This document shows positions 45,371-56,600 of a stretch of DNA of 64,000 nt, one piece after another. The notes under the pieces were generated by a model. It made no database searches. It worked only from the letters and a program-made list of their open reading frames with translations, and was not told where the DNA came from. The stretch lies in contig CM059973.1 in NCBI GenBank assembly GCA_030490835.1, forward strand, positions 64,608,008-64,672,007, in the 5' to 3' direction. The DNA is from Annona cherimola (Eukaryota; Streptophyta; Magnoliopsida; Magnoliales; Annonaceae). Each line of letters starts with the position of its first letter. Position 1 is the stretch's first letter. The translations under genes were made by a program, and so were the position numbers.

Positions 45371-46860
45371 TTTGGGTTCCAAATTTGGTTTTGAAGACAT
45401 ATATGATCTTATAAGGGCCTTAAGATTATATTAGAGGTGTTAAATTAGGATTAAATTATTAATTTCAAAAATTAGACATGATTAGACACGGTTAGACGCG
45501 GTTAGACAGGATTAGATACGGTTAGACACAGCTAGACGCAGTTAGACACGGTTAGACAGGGTTAGACACGGTTAGACAGGGTTAGACGCGGTTAGACAGG
45601 GTTAGACACGGTTAGATTAATGTTGATTTTTATAAATCATATTATTTGGGTTCCAAATTTGGTTTTTAAGATATATATGGCCTTATAAATGCCCTAGGAT
45701 CATATTAGAGGGTTTAGATTATGATTAAATTATTAATTTCAAAAATTAGACACGGTTAGACACGGTTAGACGCGGTTAGACGCGGTTAGACACGGTTAGA
45801 CACGGTTAGACTCGGTTAGACGCGGTTAGATTTTTGTGATTTTTATAAATTATATTATTTGGGTTCCAAATTTGGTTTTTAAGATATAAATGTCCTTATA
45901 AAGGCCCTAGGATCATATTAGAGGGTTTAGATTATGATTAAATTATTAATTTCAAAAATTAGACACGGTTAGACACGATTAGACGCGGTTAGACGCGGTT
46001 AGACACGGTTAGACACGGTTAGACTCGGTTAGACGCGGTTAGATTTTTGTGATTTTTATAAATCATATTATTTGGGTTCCAAATTTGGTTTTTAAGATAT
46101 AAATGACCTTATAAAGGCCCTAGGATCATATTAGAGGGTTTAGATTATGATTAAATTATTAATTTCAAAAATTAGACACGGTTAGACACGGTTAGACGCG
46201 GTTAGACACGGTTAGACACGGTTAGACTCGGTTAGACAGGGTTAGACGCGGTTAGATTTTTGTGATTTTTATAAATCATATTATTTGGGTTCTAAATTTG
46301 GTTTTTAAGATATAAATGGCCTTATAAAGGCGCTATGATCATATTAGAGGGTTTAGATTATGATTAAATTATTAATTTCAAAAATTAGACACGGTTAGAC
46401 GCGGTTAGACACGGTTAGACGTGGTTAGACGCGGTTAGACAGGGTTAGACGCGGTTAGATTTTTGTGATTTTTATAAATCATATTATTTGGGTTCCAAAT
46501 TTGGTTTTTAAGATATAAATGGTCTTATAAAGGCCTTGAGATCATATTAGAGGGTTTAGATTATGATTAAATTATTTATTTCAAAAATTAGACACGGTTA
46601 GACACGGTTAGACATGGTTAGACGCGGTTAGACGCGGTTAGACTCGGTTAGACAGGGTTAGACGCGGTTAGATTTTTGTGATTTTTATAAATCATATTAT
46701 TTGGGTTCCAAATTTGGTTTTTAAGATATAAATGGTCTTATAAAGGCCCTGAGATCATATTAGAGGGTTTAGATTATGATTAAATTATTTATTTCAAAAA
46801 TTAGACACGGTTAGACACGGTTAGACACGACACGGTTAGACACGGTTAGATTCTATTATT
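45371..46860 (+). repeat. Nested minisatellite: 10-bp motif inside 213-bp higher-order units
   Basis: Seven units start TTTGGGTTCC (or TTTGGGTTCT) at 45371, 45645, 45858, 46071, 46284, 46487 and 46700. Spacings are 274, 213, 213, 213, 203 and 213. Each unit holds about 130 bp of spacer (AAGATATAAATGGCCTTATA, AGAGGGTTTAGATTATG) and a run of 7-8 (about 14 in the first) copies of a 10-mer near GGTTAGACRC. The 203-bp unit lacks exactly one 10-mer. Confidence 0.95.
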
Positions 46861-47278
46861 TTCAGAAAATAAATATTAATAAATTTTCAAAAATTCAAGA
46901 AAAATCTAAGAAATTGTTATTCTTGAGAGTACCTTAATTACATTTACTTTAAATAATATAACATAATTTCTAATATAAATTTTATTTTTCAAATTTACCA
47001 ATTATGATGAAATCTTATTAAAAAATCATTTTTTGTACATTAATATTTTTTAAAAATTTCCAAATAATGAAAAATTATGTTTATATACGTTTTACTAATT
47101 GATCTATCAAATGAATGGAATAGATTGAGATTTTGTATGCATATAATATAAAATTTATCAAAAAATCAAACATACTCACGTTTTTAGTCAAACATACTCA
47201 TGATGGAAAATTACTAAATTACCCCTGCTTCCTTTTTTTTCTCATGGGAAGCACTTCCCATGGGTTGGCCCTCGTTAC
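46845..47278 (+). repeat. Right flank of the minisatellite, paired with 37540-37957
   Basis: AT-rich noncoding sequence that matches the 37.5-kb region through CATACTCACG and CTTCCCATGGGTTGG. The match stops at about 47278, where the gene-fragment composite starts. Confidence 0.8.
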
Positions 47279-47319
47279 GAAATTGCCCAAACCATGGAAG
47301 ATCTTTTAATGGTAGCTGC

Positions 47320-48290
47320 ATGAATACAGACTTTGGAACACTTCCGGTGTACCATATCAAACCTCACCTTCCCAAACGAAAGATCGACCCCATTGACGGC
47401 GTTCTTCCAGTGCTCTAAAAAATTTCTAAAGGTTGAAATACACTCCATTCAAATTTGCTGCTTTTTAGCGATAACACACCAATTAATTTTCTGGTGGATT
47501 CTTCCGGTGGCGTTTGGATCCATCATTTCAGATCTTCGGCAAACCACCATATGAATTGCTATTTTTTTCAAATTCCAGAGGTGTAATTTGACAACCAATT
47601 CGGCGATAACAACATCAAATTGGAGTTCGGATTTAGCAATTGGGTTTTTCAGATTTCTTAATCTTTCTGGTTTTCAATATTTTCCTAGTCGTAAGTTCCA
47701 AGCTAATTATTTTTCTGTAATTTCATTGCTTAAATTTGCAGAGATCATTCAGCTTGTTATCTCAGAATTTTTTCTGATCTGCATTGAGATTTAGCATGCG
47801 TAAGCCAAGCCTAAGGGACAAATATTCATGTAATAGTAGGGGTAGCGACGAGGAAACCATGGCCGTCCAAACCAACCAATGGCATGCTCGTTTGCACCAC
47901 TGCATCTGTTGCTCATCTTCTTCCACTCAGCGCCTCTCGTTGATTGCCAACGGCCAGTGCATGCCTTCTTCTCATGCTGGCGACCACTGCCGGCTTCACC
48001 AAATCCGATGGAAACTTGCCACTTGGAGTTGCAAAAATTTGAGTTGCAAAATTTGGCACCAATGACCTTTAGATGGTAGATTAAAACCATTCAATAGTTT
48101 TATGGCTAAGAAAATGCACTGGATCTAAAATTCTTCAGCTAATAACTTTCCTTTTTGATAGCTTTGTCGTCTTCACCTTCCATGTCGCCGACAGTTTGAG
48201 CGACAGATTTGGCAAAGCTCCAACAATGGCATGCTCAGTCGCTAATGCCGCTCTGTCTTGTCTATTCTCCTCCATCCGGTAATAGCCTTC
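47320..48290. pseudogene. Unidentified captured coding-like pieces
   Basis: At least three GC-richer pieces that I cannot assign. Near 47.33-47.42 kb the minus strand reads RNFLEHWKNAVNGVDLSFGK. At 47879 the plus strand reads a signal-peptide-like MACSFAPLHLLLIFFHSAP. At 48226 the plus strand reads MACSVANAALSCLFSSIR, like the start of a plastid transit peptide. Each is short, and none continues into a recognisable domain. Confidence 0.35.
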
Positions 48291-48429
48291 TGGATGAAAT
48301 CCAACTAATTCCCATGCCTTTTTGAATCCCGGAAGCGCCTCTGTTGCTCCTTAGATCCAACTGATAGATCGCTGTTCCATTCCCGACTGTGAGGCAGGGA
48401 CAAATTCGTACTGTAGAAGATGGGATATC

Positions 48430-48690
48430 CATCTTGTACATGTGGACGACGATTCTGACAGCGTGGGTGGCCTCCGACTCCATGAAGAAGTGCCCATGGT
48501 CTCTCACCAGCAGTTTCAAGGCAATCAGAGAACAGAGCAAGGTAAGAGCCCCAAAGAAAATCTTCACCTTCGCCGACTGCCGCCTCGCCCAACCGAATAG
48601 CACGTTGACAGGGGCTCTGCTCCCCCACCTTCGGCCCATCTCTCACCATCAGCGCTCGAGATCGACCAAACGAAGAAAGAGAAAGAAGCA
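48430..48690 (-). pseudogene. Captured ER lumen protein-retaining receptor (ERD2-like) first exon
   Basis: From ATG at 48639 the minus strand reads MGRRWGSRAPVNVLFGWARR and then continues with KVKIFFGALTLLCSLIALKL and RDHGHFFMESEATHAV. This matches the N-terminus of the plant ERD2-like family (short N-tail, VNVLFGW.R.QS, a hydrophobic helix, DH.HFF..SEA.HA). The family retrieves K/HDEL-type proteins to the ER. A leader-like CT-rich stretch precedes the ATG. After about residue 70 the match stops at another join, so most of the seven-helix protein is missing. Confidence 0.7.
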
Positions 48691-48738
48691 GAAAAACAAC
48701 GCTAGGCAGGCATGCGGACACGATTTTAGGCGAAGGGA

Positions 48739-48955
48739 TTAAAAGCACATCATGCGATTGTTTGGACCGTACAAACCATTGTGGCCGAAGCGGATGGCAT
48801 GGATCATGCCGTCGTCGTCAAAGTGGTGGCCGGCCAGTGGGTCGAAGAGAGGGTTGGCGCCGCTGTGGGCATAGACGCCATCGAGGCAATCAAGGATTCG
48901 GCTGGTAATGGGATGTTGGATGCTCGTTCATAGGGGAGAAGTTGTAGGAAGAGGC
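48739..48955 (-). pseudogene. CCD4: Captured carotenoid cleavage dioxygenase 4 fragment
   Basis: The minus strand reads [15 protein letters not shown] and, one frame away, [20 protein letters not shown] followed by [19 protein letters not shown]. This is the N-terminal part of CCD4 enzymes (NF.[38 protein letters not shown]). CCD4 cleaves carotenoids in plastids. One residue of the FFDGDG motif is missing, the frame changes between the two halves, and a stop follows at about 48739. It is a dead piece of one exon. Confidence 0.8.
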
Positions 48956-49398
48956 TGTTCCAAAGGGTGGGGTAAATGACAGAAACAGTATAACAGTATG
49001 GGGTAGGAGTAAAACTGACTTTCCAGCATTCAGTTGATGCCCAATTTGTGCTAAGCATGACGGCATGGGTACACGAGGAATTAGGGGTGAAATGTTGTAC
49101 GCTTAGGAGGAAATTTTAAAATGTTGCACGTGTGAAAGGAATAATGGTTAAATGTTGTGAGTAAGGGAGGAATTTTTCCCTTTAAAAATAAATAGTAGCT
49201 TATGCGTAGGAAGACATAAGAGAGTTTGCTTGCCACCTACACTTGTTGCCAACGGGACCCATATGTATTGAAAATAAGAAAATATCTTTTTGAAGAAAAC
49301 GTTTTTGAAAATAAAAATATTTTCCTAGTCATGAACAAGTTTAGTCTCATAATTCATAACTCTTGTTCCAGATTGCAAAACAACAATCACAAATACAA

Positions 49399-49648
49399 GT
49401 GTTTTTGGGAATGGATAAAACTTTTAAAGAAAAGTTTTTTAGGGTAAAAGTTGTAAAATGATGTGATATGATAGGGGTAATAATAAAGAATAAAGTGGAT
49501 AAAGTTAAAGTTGTATGAATAATTGTGTAGAAATAATTGAAAAGTAAGATAGTTATATAGGAAAATATGAAAAAAAAAAATTAAAAATAGGATAATTATG
49601 AAGAGCAAAAAGTTTTAAATTGACATTTTGTACATATTGCTAGACACA
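49399..49648 (+). mobile_element. Tourist-like MITE (copy B)
   Basis: Partner of 15294-15556. It starts TGTTTTTGGGAATGG, contains AAAATGATGTGATATGATAG, and ends ATATTGCTAGACACA. It has small internal deletions relative to A. Confidence 0.65.
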
Positions 49649-49985
49649 AGTGGGACCTAGTGGTTTCCCGTGTAAATAGGTGGGACTTAGTGGTCTCAGA
49701 TCCAGAGAAAAGCTTGTTGTCCTCTTTGTACTTGAATGTAATATGAGACGATGAAATGTAATATTGTACCAATTTAAAAAATACACAAGAGGTATTACTG
49801 TTTTCTTGAATTATGGAAGATCTTCATATTGTGCGAGGTTATTATAGTTGTAAGATCCTCATCCTTGGCCATCGCCACGAAAGGAAAATATGCAGGCCGC
49901 ATGTGATCGCTTGCCATGTTTACACGTCTATTAATGCCTAAATCCTAATACTAATTGAAGTCAATTATAGAGTTATTACTTTTGG

Positions 49986-50117
49986 CGGCATGATTATATA
50001 TAATATATTGCACATATATTTATGTGACAATACTCATTTTTAAACGTTAATTTTATTTATTTATTATTTTTCTTCGTAAATATGTTTTCTTAAGTGTATT
50101 TAATCCATATACAAAGA
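49986..50117. repeat. Left arm of a fold-back, right arm deleted (copy B)
   Basis: It matches the left arm of the 15.9-kb element (GCGGCATGATTATATATAAT through TAAGTGTATTTAATCCATAT). It then jumps to AATAAAATTAAAATAGATGA, which in copy A lies about 300 bp further on inside the next MITE. A deletion in B is the simplest reading. Confidence 0.75.
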
Positions 50118-50614
50118 ATAAAATTAAAATAGATGAAGTAATATATAAAAAGTTATGAAAAATGAAAAAAGTGTTTGATGAAATCATGAAAATAACATTT
50201 TTTTAGCACCAAATGCATCAATGCACATTATATATACTCCCTGAAGTCAAATGCATAAGATACCACAAATCGCATCATTATTTCGTTAAGGATTTCACTT
50301 CTATATAACCACGTTATAGAAGCAGTTTCACGTAACCGTCTTAAATTTGATTTAAAATTTAATTCATTCATTATATTTAACATCCTGTTTATTTAGGAGA
50401 CCAAGTTTCATCTAAATTAACTATGGGTCATATTTCCTCAAAAATATATATTCATGTATAAATTATGAAAAATGTTTAGATTCATTCATTTATATATTAG
50501 AATGTAATAATACTTTATAGAATCATTTATCCATGTAATAGTGATATTTTAGATAGTTTAAATGTTGAAAAAACTACTTTATTTCATGTGGTCTACAACA
50601 TTTATTCTATACTT

Positions 50615-53600
50615 TTATTTTTGACATCCTTGTACCTGACCATTGCCACCGAAATAAAATGTGAGACCATGGCGACCAAACTGGCCCATTCCATAATCTA
50701 CTACGTCATAGCAGGCTGGCTTTGGTCGAAGGGCGCCAGCTCCGTGTGGCTGATGGTATTTGTAGTCTTCTCCCACGTAAAGTGCGCTAGACACGTAGGC
50801 GGATTTTCTATAGCCTTCGTTTGGGTAGTGCCCATTTCCCATTTCCGTGGTAGAGTGACGAGCTGCTCCGCCCTTCATAAGGCCTACATCTCCTCCCCAA
50901 TTGATTACATTTGCACTATTCAAATCCTTAAAAATAGAAGCTGGCCAGTACCCCACTGGTTCGTCAAAATAGTTCAGCCACCAATTCTTCGAATTTGGGT
51001 CCTGTAGCAACAACAGCGATTGAGCATTAGTAGTGGTGGATTAATTTATGGAATTATTTTCTTTTATTGTTAAAAATCAACCATAATCATTTGAGGTTGA
51101 AATTTTTTTACAAAGTTTGCTGCTTTGATGCCTCAAATCTATCTTCTCTTGATAGATGATTTATAATCTCGTTTTAGGTACGTTATCAAGTACATTAGAG
51201 AAAATTCAAGTCCATATTTTTTTGAGTTAATGGATATTTTTTAAAAATTTGTAGTCTTAATCAACTAACTTTCATATTTTTGCATGTCTATATTTTTTTG
51301 ATGTCACCCACTTTGAATGACTAAGCATAACTCCAAGATAACCATAAATAAGGCAACTACCTCTTTCTAACTTCAAACCATAAATAAGGCAACTACCTCT
51401 TTCTAACTTCAAACTCTGGGTCTTTCACCATATACATCCTTACACAAACGTGAATTCTAAGCGGTGACGCGTGTGTATATAAATTCAGGATATCTGTCCT
51501 ACTGAAGTAATTGACGCATGATCTTTTCAGACCGGTCGGAAATCCGGTGATTTCCGACCGGTCCAAAAATATATTTTTTTTATTTTTTTTTGAAAAATAA
51601 TTTTATAAACTTGTTAATCTAGTTATATTTATTTTATAAACCAAGTTTTATCATTTTTGGATATATCTATATATTTATTTTGGATTTTTAAAAATGGGGG
51701 TATTTAAGTCATTTTAAGAATATTTAAAATGACTTAAATACCCCTGTTTTTAAAAATCCAAAATAAATATATATACATATCTAAAAATGATAAAACTTGG
51801 TTTATAAATTAAATATAACTAGATTAACAAGTTTATAAAATTATTTTTCAAAAAAAAAAATAAAAAAATAAATTTTTGGACCGGTCGGAAATCACCGGAT
51901 TTCCGACCGGTCTGAAAAGATCGGTCCTCGAAGTAATTAGTACATCCTGTCCAATTTTGAGCCTCTTATTGCCATTTTATAACATGTGGCCTACATGCAA
52001 CTCCAATCAATATGATTTATTTTAATAAATGAATACTGTGGAATTAATGAACGAATTGGATTTGATATAAAAAAAGCAACGTGGGACCGAAATTGGACAG
52101 ATGTACTAATTTTCTTCTGTAGAACCATTGTACCGAAAATGATCTATCATATGTATATGTAATAATAATTTTAATGCATCCCGTTCTATCAATTCACTTC
52201 AGTAATATGGTTTAATTTAAAACCCATCTTGATCATTCTGTAATATCTAATTCATCTATTATGTTTAACACTACTTCTTTACTTTATACCTAAAATCATA
52301 ATAATAGTACTTATGTGTGGGTCACATCTTCTAAAAATATATAAACATGTGTATAAATTTAAAATTTATTTAGGTTTGTGCAACAAAGTTTTATTCGGAT
52401 ATACAACTAGTTTATTTTTCAATCATTTATACATAACTACTTATCTAACTAACCTATTTTTTTTTATCATACTAACTTATCTATTTTAACTTTATTCTCT
52501 TTACTCCTTATCATATCACATTATTTACTTTCATTTTAAAATATCAAAAGTTTTTTAAATTTTCTCACTTCCCAAACACATCCTTAAATGTTATATATAT
52601 ATGAACTTTGCTTCAATGAAATTGTTTTTCATATAACTTTTTTATTTTTAATATTTTGATGCTTGATGTAAAATCTACATTATTATAAAAATTCTTTTAT
52701 TTACCGAGTATCACAATGCATGTGCCCCATCTACAACTGTATAAGATTAACATAATAAATTGGTTCAATGCCAAATATTAATCTAAATCATCTAAAGTGT
52801 CATTATCTGCGATAAATGATTAAGTATTATTATATTTATATACGTAACTAGGTCTAAATATTTTTCCTAATTTATGCGTGTATATATATTATTTAGCGAA
52901 TATAATTTATTCATATATTTAATTTAGATGAAACTTAAGTCTCTTAATTAAACAAATAATATTAAACATAATGCCTAAAAATAAATTTAATTTCAATTAT
53001 CAAGAGCTTGAAAATAAAATTAATTACATTGCAAAGCCCTTTAGATATATAATGAATGTAAAGCTAATGAAGGTAAAGCTAAATGTTAAAAAAGTAAATG
53101 TCGGTCAAAGAGAAGCAAAGCTTACGAGGACAATGTTGATCAATATTTCTACTTGTTTGCCACCATATACTGAAGTTGCGTCGAAGGTACTTCCCAGATA
53201 TACATGTGGGTTGGTTTGAACGAAACCAGCGCAATTGAGGTTATAACAGTCCGTTTCATTTGAACCGTCTGCCAGCTGCACTAACACATATATAAATATA
53301 AATAAAAGTAATCAAAATAATCAAAATTTAGCAGGTATTTCCATATGCGTACTGCTACAAAAAAATCTACATGTTACAACAGGCATGGTCTTAGCAATCT
53401 TTAAACTTTATTTTCTAAAAATGTTAACTAGAAAAACTTAAAGGCTAGCTTTTAGCAACAATAACGTCATGGTAAACAAATGAAAAAATAAATTTTCACG
53501 GGTAATCTAATAAAAATTATAGCTAAAACTTATTGTGATAGAATTTCCGCGGCAGCGTCTCCTATCCGTTATTCTTTTTTGATGAGACCTATCCATTATC

Positions 53601-56600
53601 CTTCGCATCAACGATGTTAATCAAAACAGAACTCGCTGCAGCGATAAACCTTAGTGGATTTTAATTTTTTTTGAATTTCAAATTTTAATTGTGGAGAAGA
53701 GTGTCTAAATTTTAATTACAAATTGATATACTTCCCTATTGATTAAAAATGTATTAAATTTTAACCTTTTATTTCTTTTTCACTTGTAATTCAAATGTTG
53801 AATTTTAGTCATTTTAAAAAATTTCGCAAAGTCAGGATACATTAAGTTTTCACCAAAAAAATTCCTAGAATGGAAAGCTGGATACTAATTAAAAAGAATT
53901 TTTTTTTATCCTACCTTCGAGATTTGATCAAAGTTGTAGGCTTGTCAAGAAATTTTTGCAAAATTTTAATAAATATTCACAAAGTTTTCTTTAAATTAAA
54001 AGCATATTTACAAACCCTAAACTTTTTAAAATAACAAAAATATCCTTGAAAATAAAAATTATAAAATACAAAAGCAATTTATTTTTTAAAAATATTCCTC
54101 ACACTAAATTGATCTATTTAATGTAAAAAAATTAAAAATAATTGTTATATTTTAAAATTATTTTTGATTTTATGATTTTATTTATTCAGGAATGCTTCTA
54201 TGTAACTCCTTTCATTTTCAACATCTAGTGATTGATGAAAAAATCCACTCCATTTATTATATTTAATATCACTTATATTATTATGAAAATTCTTTTATTT
54301 GTTTAATATTACTGTATATGAGCTCCGTTTACAAACATGCAAAATTAGCATAATAAAATAATTTAATGCTAAATATCAATTTTAAGGTAGTAATTTCAAT
54401 GTCTAATCTATTTAAAATATCATTACTATATGGATAAATAATTCTACAAAGTATTATCACATTTCAATATATATGTGAATGAACTTAAGGATTTTTTCTA
54501 ATTTACACATGAATCTACCTATTTTTGAGAAAATATGGCCTACACACATATTGGATTCAGATGAAACTTAATCTCACAACTAAACAAATGATATTAGATA
54601 TAACAAATGAATTGGATTTTCTACCCAGCATCCAAATATTAAAATTTGAGAACGTTATATGGAAACATTCTTGTTATATTGAAGCCAACCTTTATTTATG
54701 TTACTGGTGTTTCAACCAAACCTTACAGTTGCGGATTCCGTAGTAATGGTTACAAGATAAGCTAATGCTATTCAGCATAGTGGAAGCAGCACTTACCAGC
54801 CAATAAGTTGTAAGTCGGGCTTCCTTATCTCCATATAATATTTCAGAAACCTGGAAGATATTTAACAAGCACGCGTAAATGATATGCTTGGCAGAAAATC
54901 AGTACATGAACGTTCTCCTCATACGAACGTAGTCCAACGTCAATTGTAAATAATTTTGGTATTTATAGATAGACACATTATGTTCTAAAAATTTTCAAAA
55001 TGAACCTTTATGTTAGTGTTTGCAAGATAATGTTGGATATGAAATATAGTTGAATCCAAATTTTTAATTTCCTATATATACCATAAACAAAATTTATATT
55101 TAAATTAAATTACAAGAAAATATAATATCACTATAAACCACATTTATATTTAAATTAAATTACTACGCAATCATATATCAACATCTATTTACAACATTCT
55201 AATTTATATTGCAAAAACTCAAATCACAAGTCCTAATTTGCAAGTTAAATATCTTTCTTTTTAATCACTCGATGATCCAACTCTTGAATTTTGAAGGTAA
55301 GCAAAGTTATATGGCTTATTTGCAAAACTCCCTTCAAGCTTTTGAATTATGCGCGTGACCGAAATTATGAAAATTGGAACAGAGTGATCGTCAGCTCACA
55401 AGGCTTACTATTCACTCAATACACAAAAATGAAGTTCTCCGTAAAGAGTTGCAACTTGGGGTAGGACATTCAATGGGTATGTATACCTGTAAGTAACAAA
55501 ATACATATAGCCAAATAAAAAGGGAAAAATATAAAATACAAAAAATTGAGTGCACCTAATCATAACTCAGATATTAGGGCTATGGACCTATCATCCTCTT
55601 AGCCCACACTAGCATGATCTCTTATTAATCCTAGTGTATAGTCTGTATATTCTTATTTTCATGAAAATTTAGGCCTATATATCAAAAACTTAAAAATTTT
55701 GGTTTGTAAATTAAATATGTTTGTTTCCGCATTTTTATAAAAACATACAAACATGCACACATGCCTGCACCATAATTGTAATGCATTCCTCTACAAAATG
55801 GGGCTTATTTAATCATGAAATTAACATTTACCATACCCATTGTAATTAAGACTTATTTATTTTAATAACATACCACTTTTCATCTAAATCAAATATTTGT
55901 ATAGAACTTATCTTAAAATGGTACAAAATAAACATAATAAAATAGTTTAACGTAAACATCAATTTTAAAAATGTACTTTTTTACATTCTCTAAAATGTGA
56001 CTTTTATATAGATAAATGATTATACAATATACTATTACATTTTAATACTTGTGGAGTCGATTTTGTAATGGACTACACAGTAACTATAGTGCAATCCATC
56101 TACAGATGGAAGGCTTCTCGTATATACACACACACACATAGGTCATGCTTCAATATTACATAAGCATTGAAGTTTAATACAAGCTTTTTTTAATTTTTAA
56201 ATGGATGTATGGGTTCAAGTAAACTTTTTATTATCTAAATTTCACATTTTATATTTTTGAATTTTAAAAATAAAATGGCTTACATAAAATAAAATTATAA
56301 AATTCATATGAGAAGATCTCTTAAGCTCATATATCCAAAAATTTTAAAAATAAAAAAAAATAGCATTGAGCTTTAATATTTATGCACTCATTAAAGCATA
56401 ACCTAAATACTGGATTACGATCCTGTGCACCAAATTGTTAGAAGTAATAACCTTATGCATGACCCTAGCTTACACCAACTAGTAATTCAGGCTCATATGC
56501 CTAAGGTCTAAGATTCAGGAGCCTGATTATATACATCATGATGTATTTTAGGCAAAAATAAAATATTTGTTTATTTTATTGTATTCTTATTTTTATTTAA

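Larger units (their letters stand above)
47280..49180. mobile_element. Pack-MULE-like composite of captured gene fragments
   Basis: Between the older repeat and duplication copy B lies 1.7 kb of much GC-richer DNA containing pieces of unrelated host genes, ending in a MULE-like terminus (49050-49180, TGAGTAAGGGAGGAATTTTTCCC-type, read in parts). Two pieces are identifiable, an ERD2-like first exon and a CCD4 exon piece, both on the minus strand. Several pieces from different genes beside a MULE end is the pattern called a Pack-MULE. The left terminus was not found, so the unit may be truncated. Confidence 0.6.

Noticed and set aside
45371..46860. CRISPR-like or telomere-like array
   Set aside because: The spacers are not unique and the 213-bp units are themselves repeated. 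The 10-mer contains GGTTAG but is neither the plant telomere unit nor phased to it.
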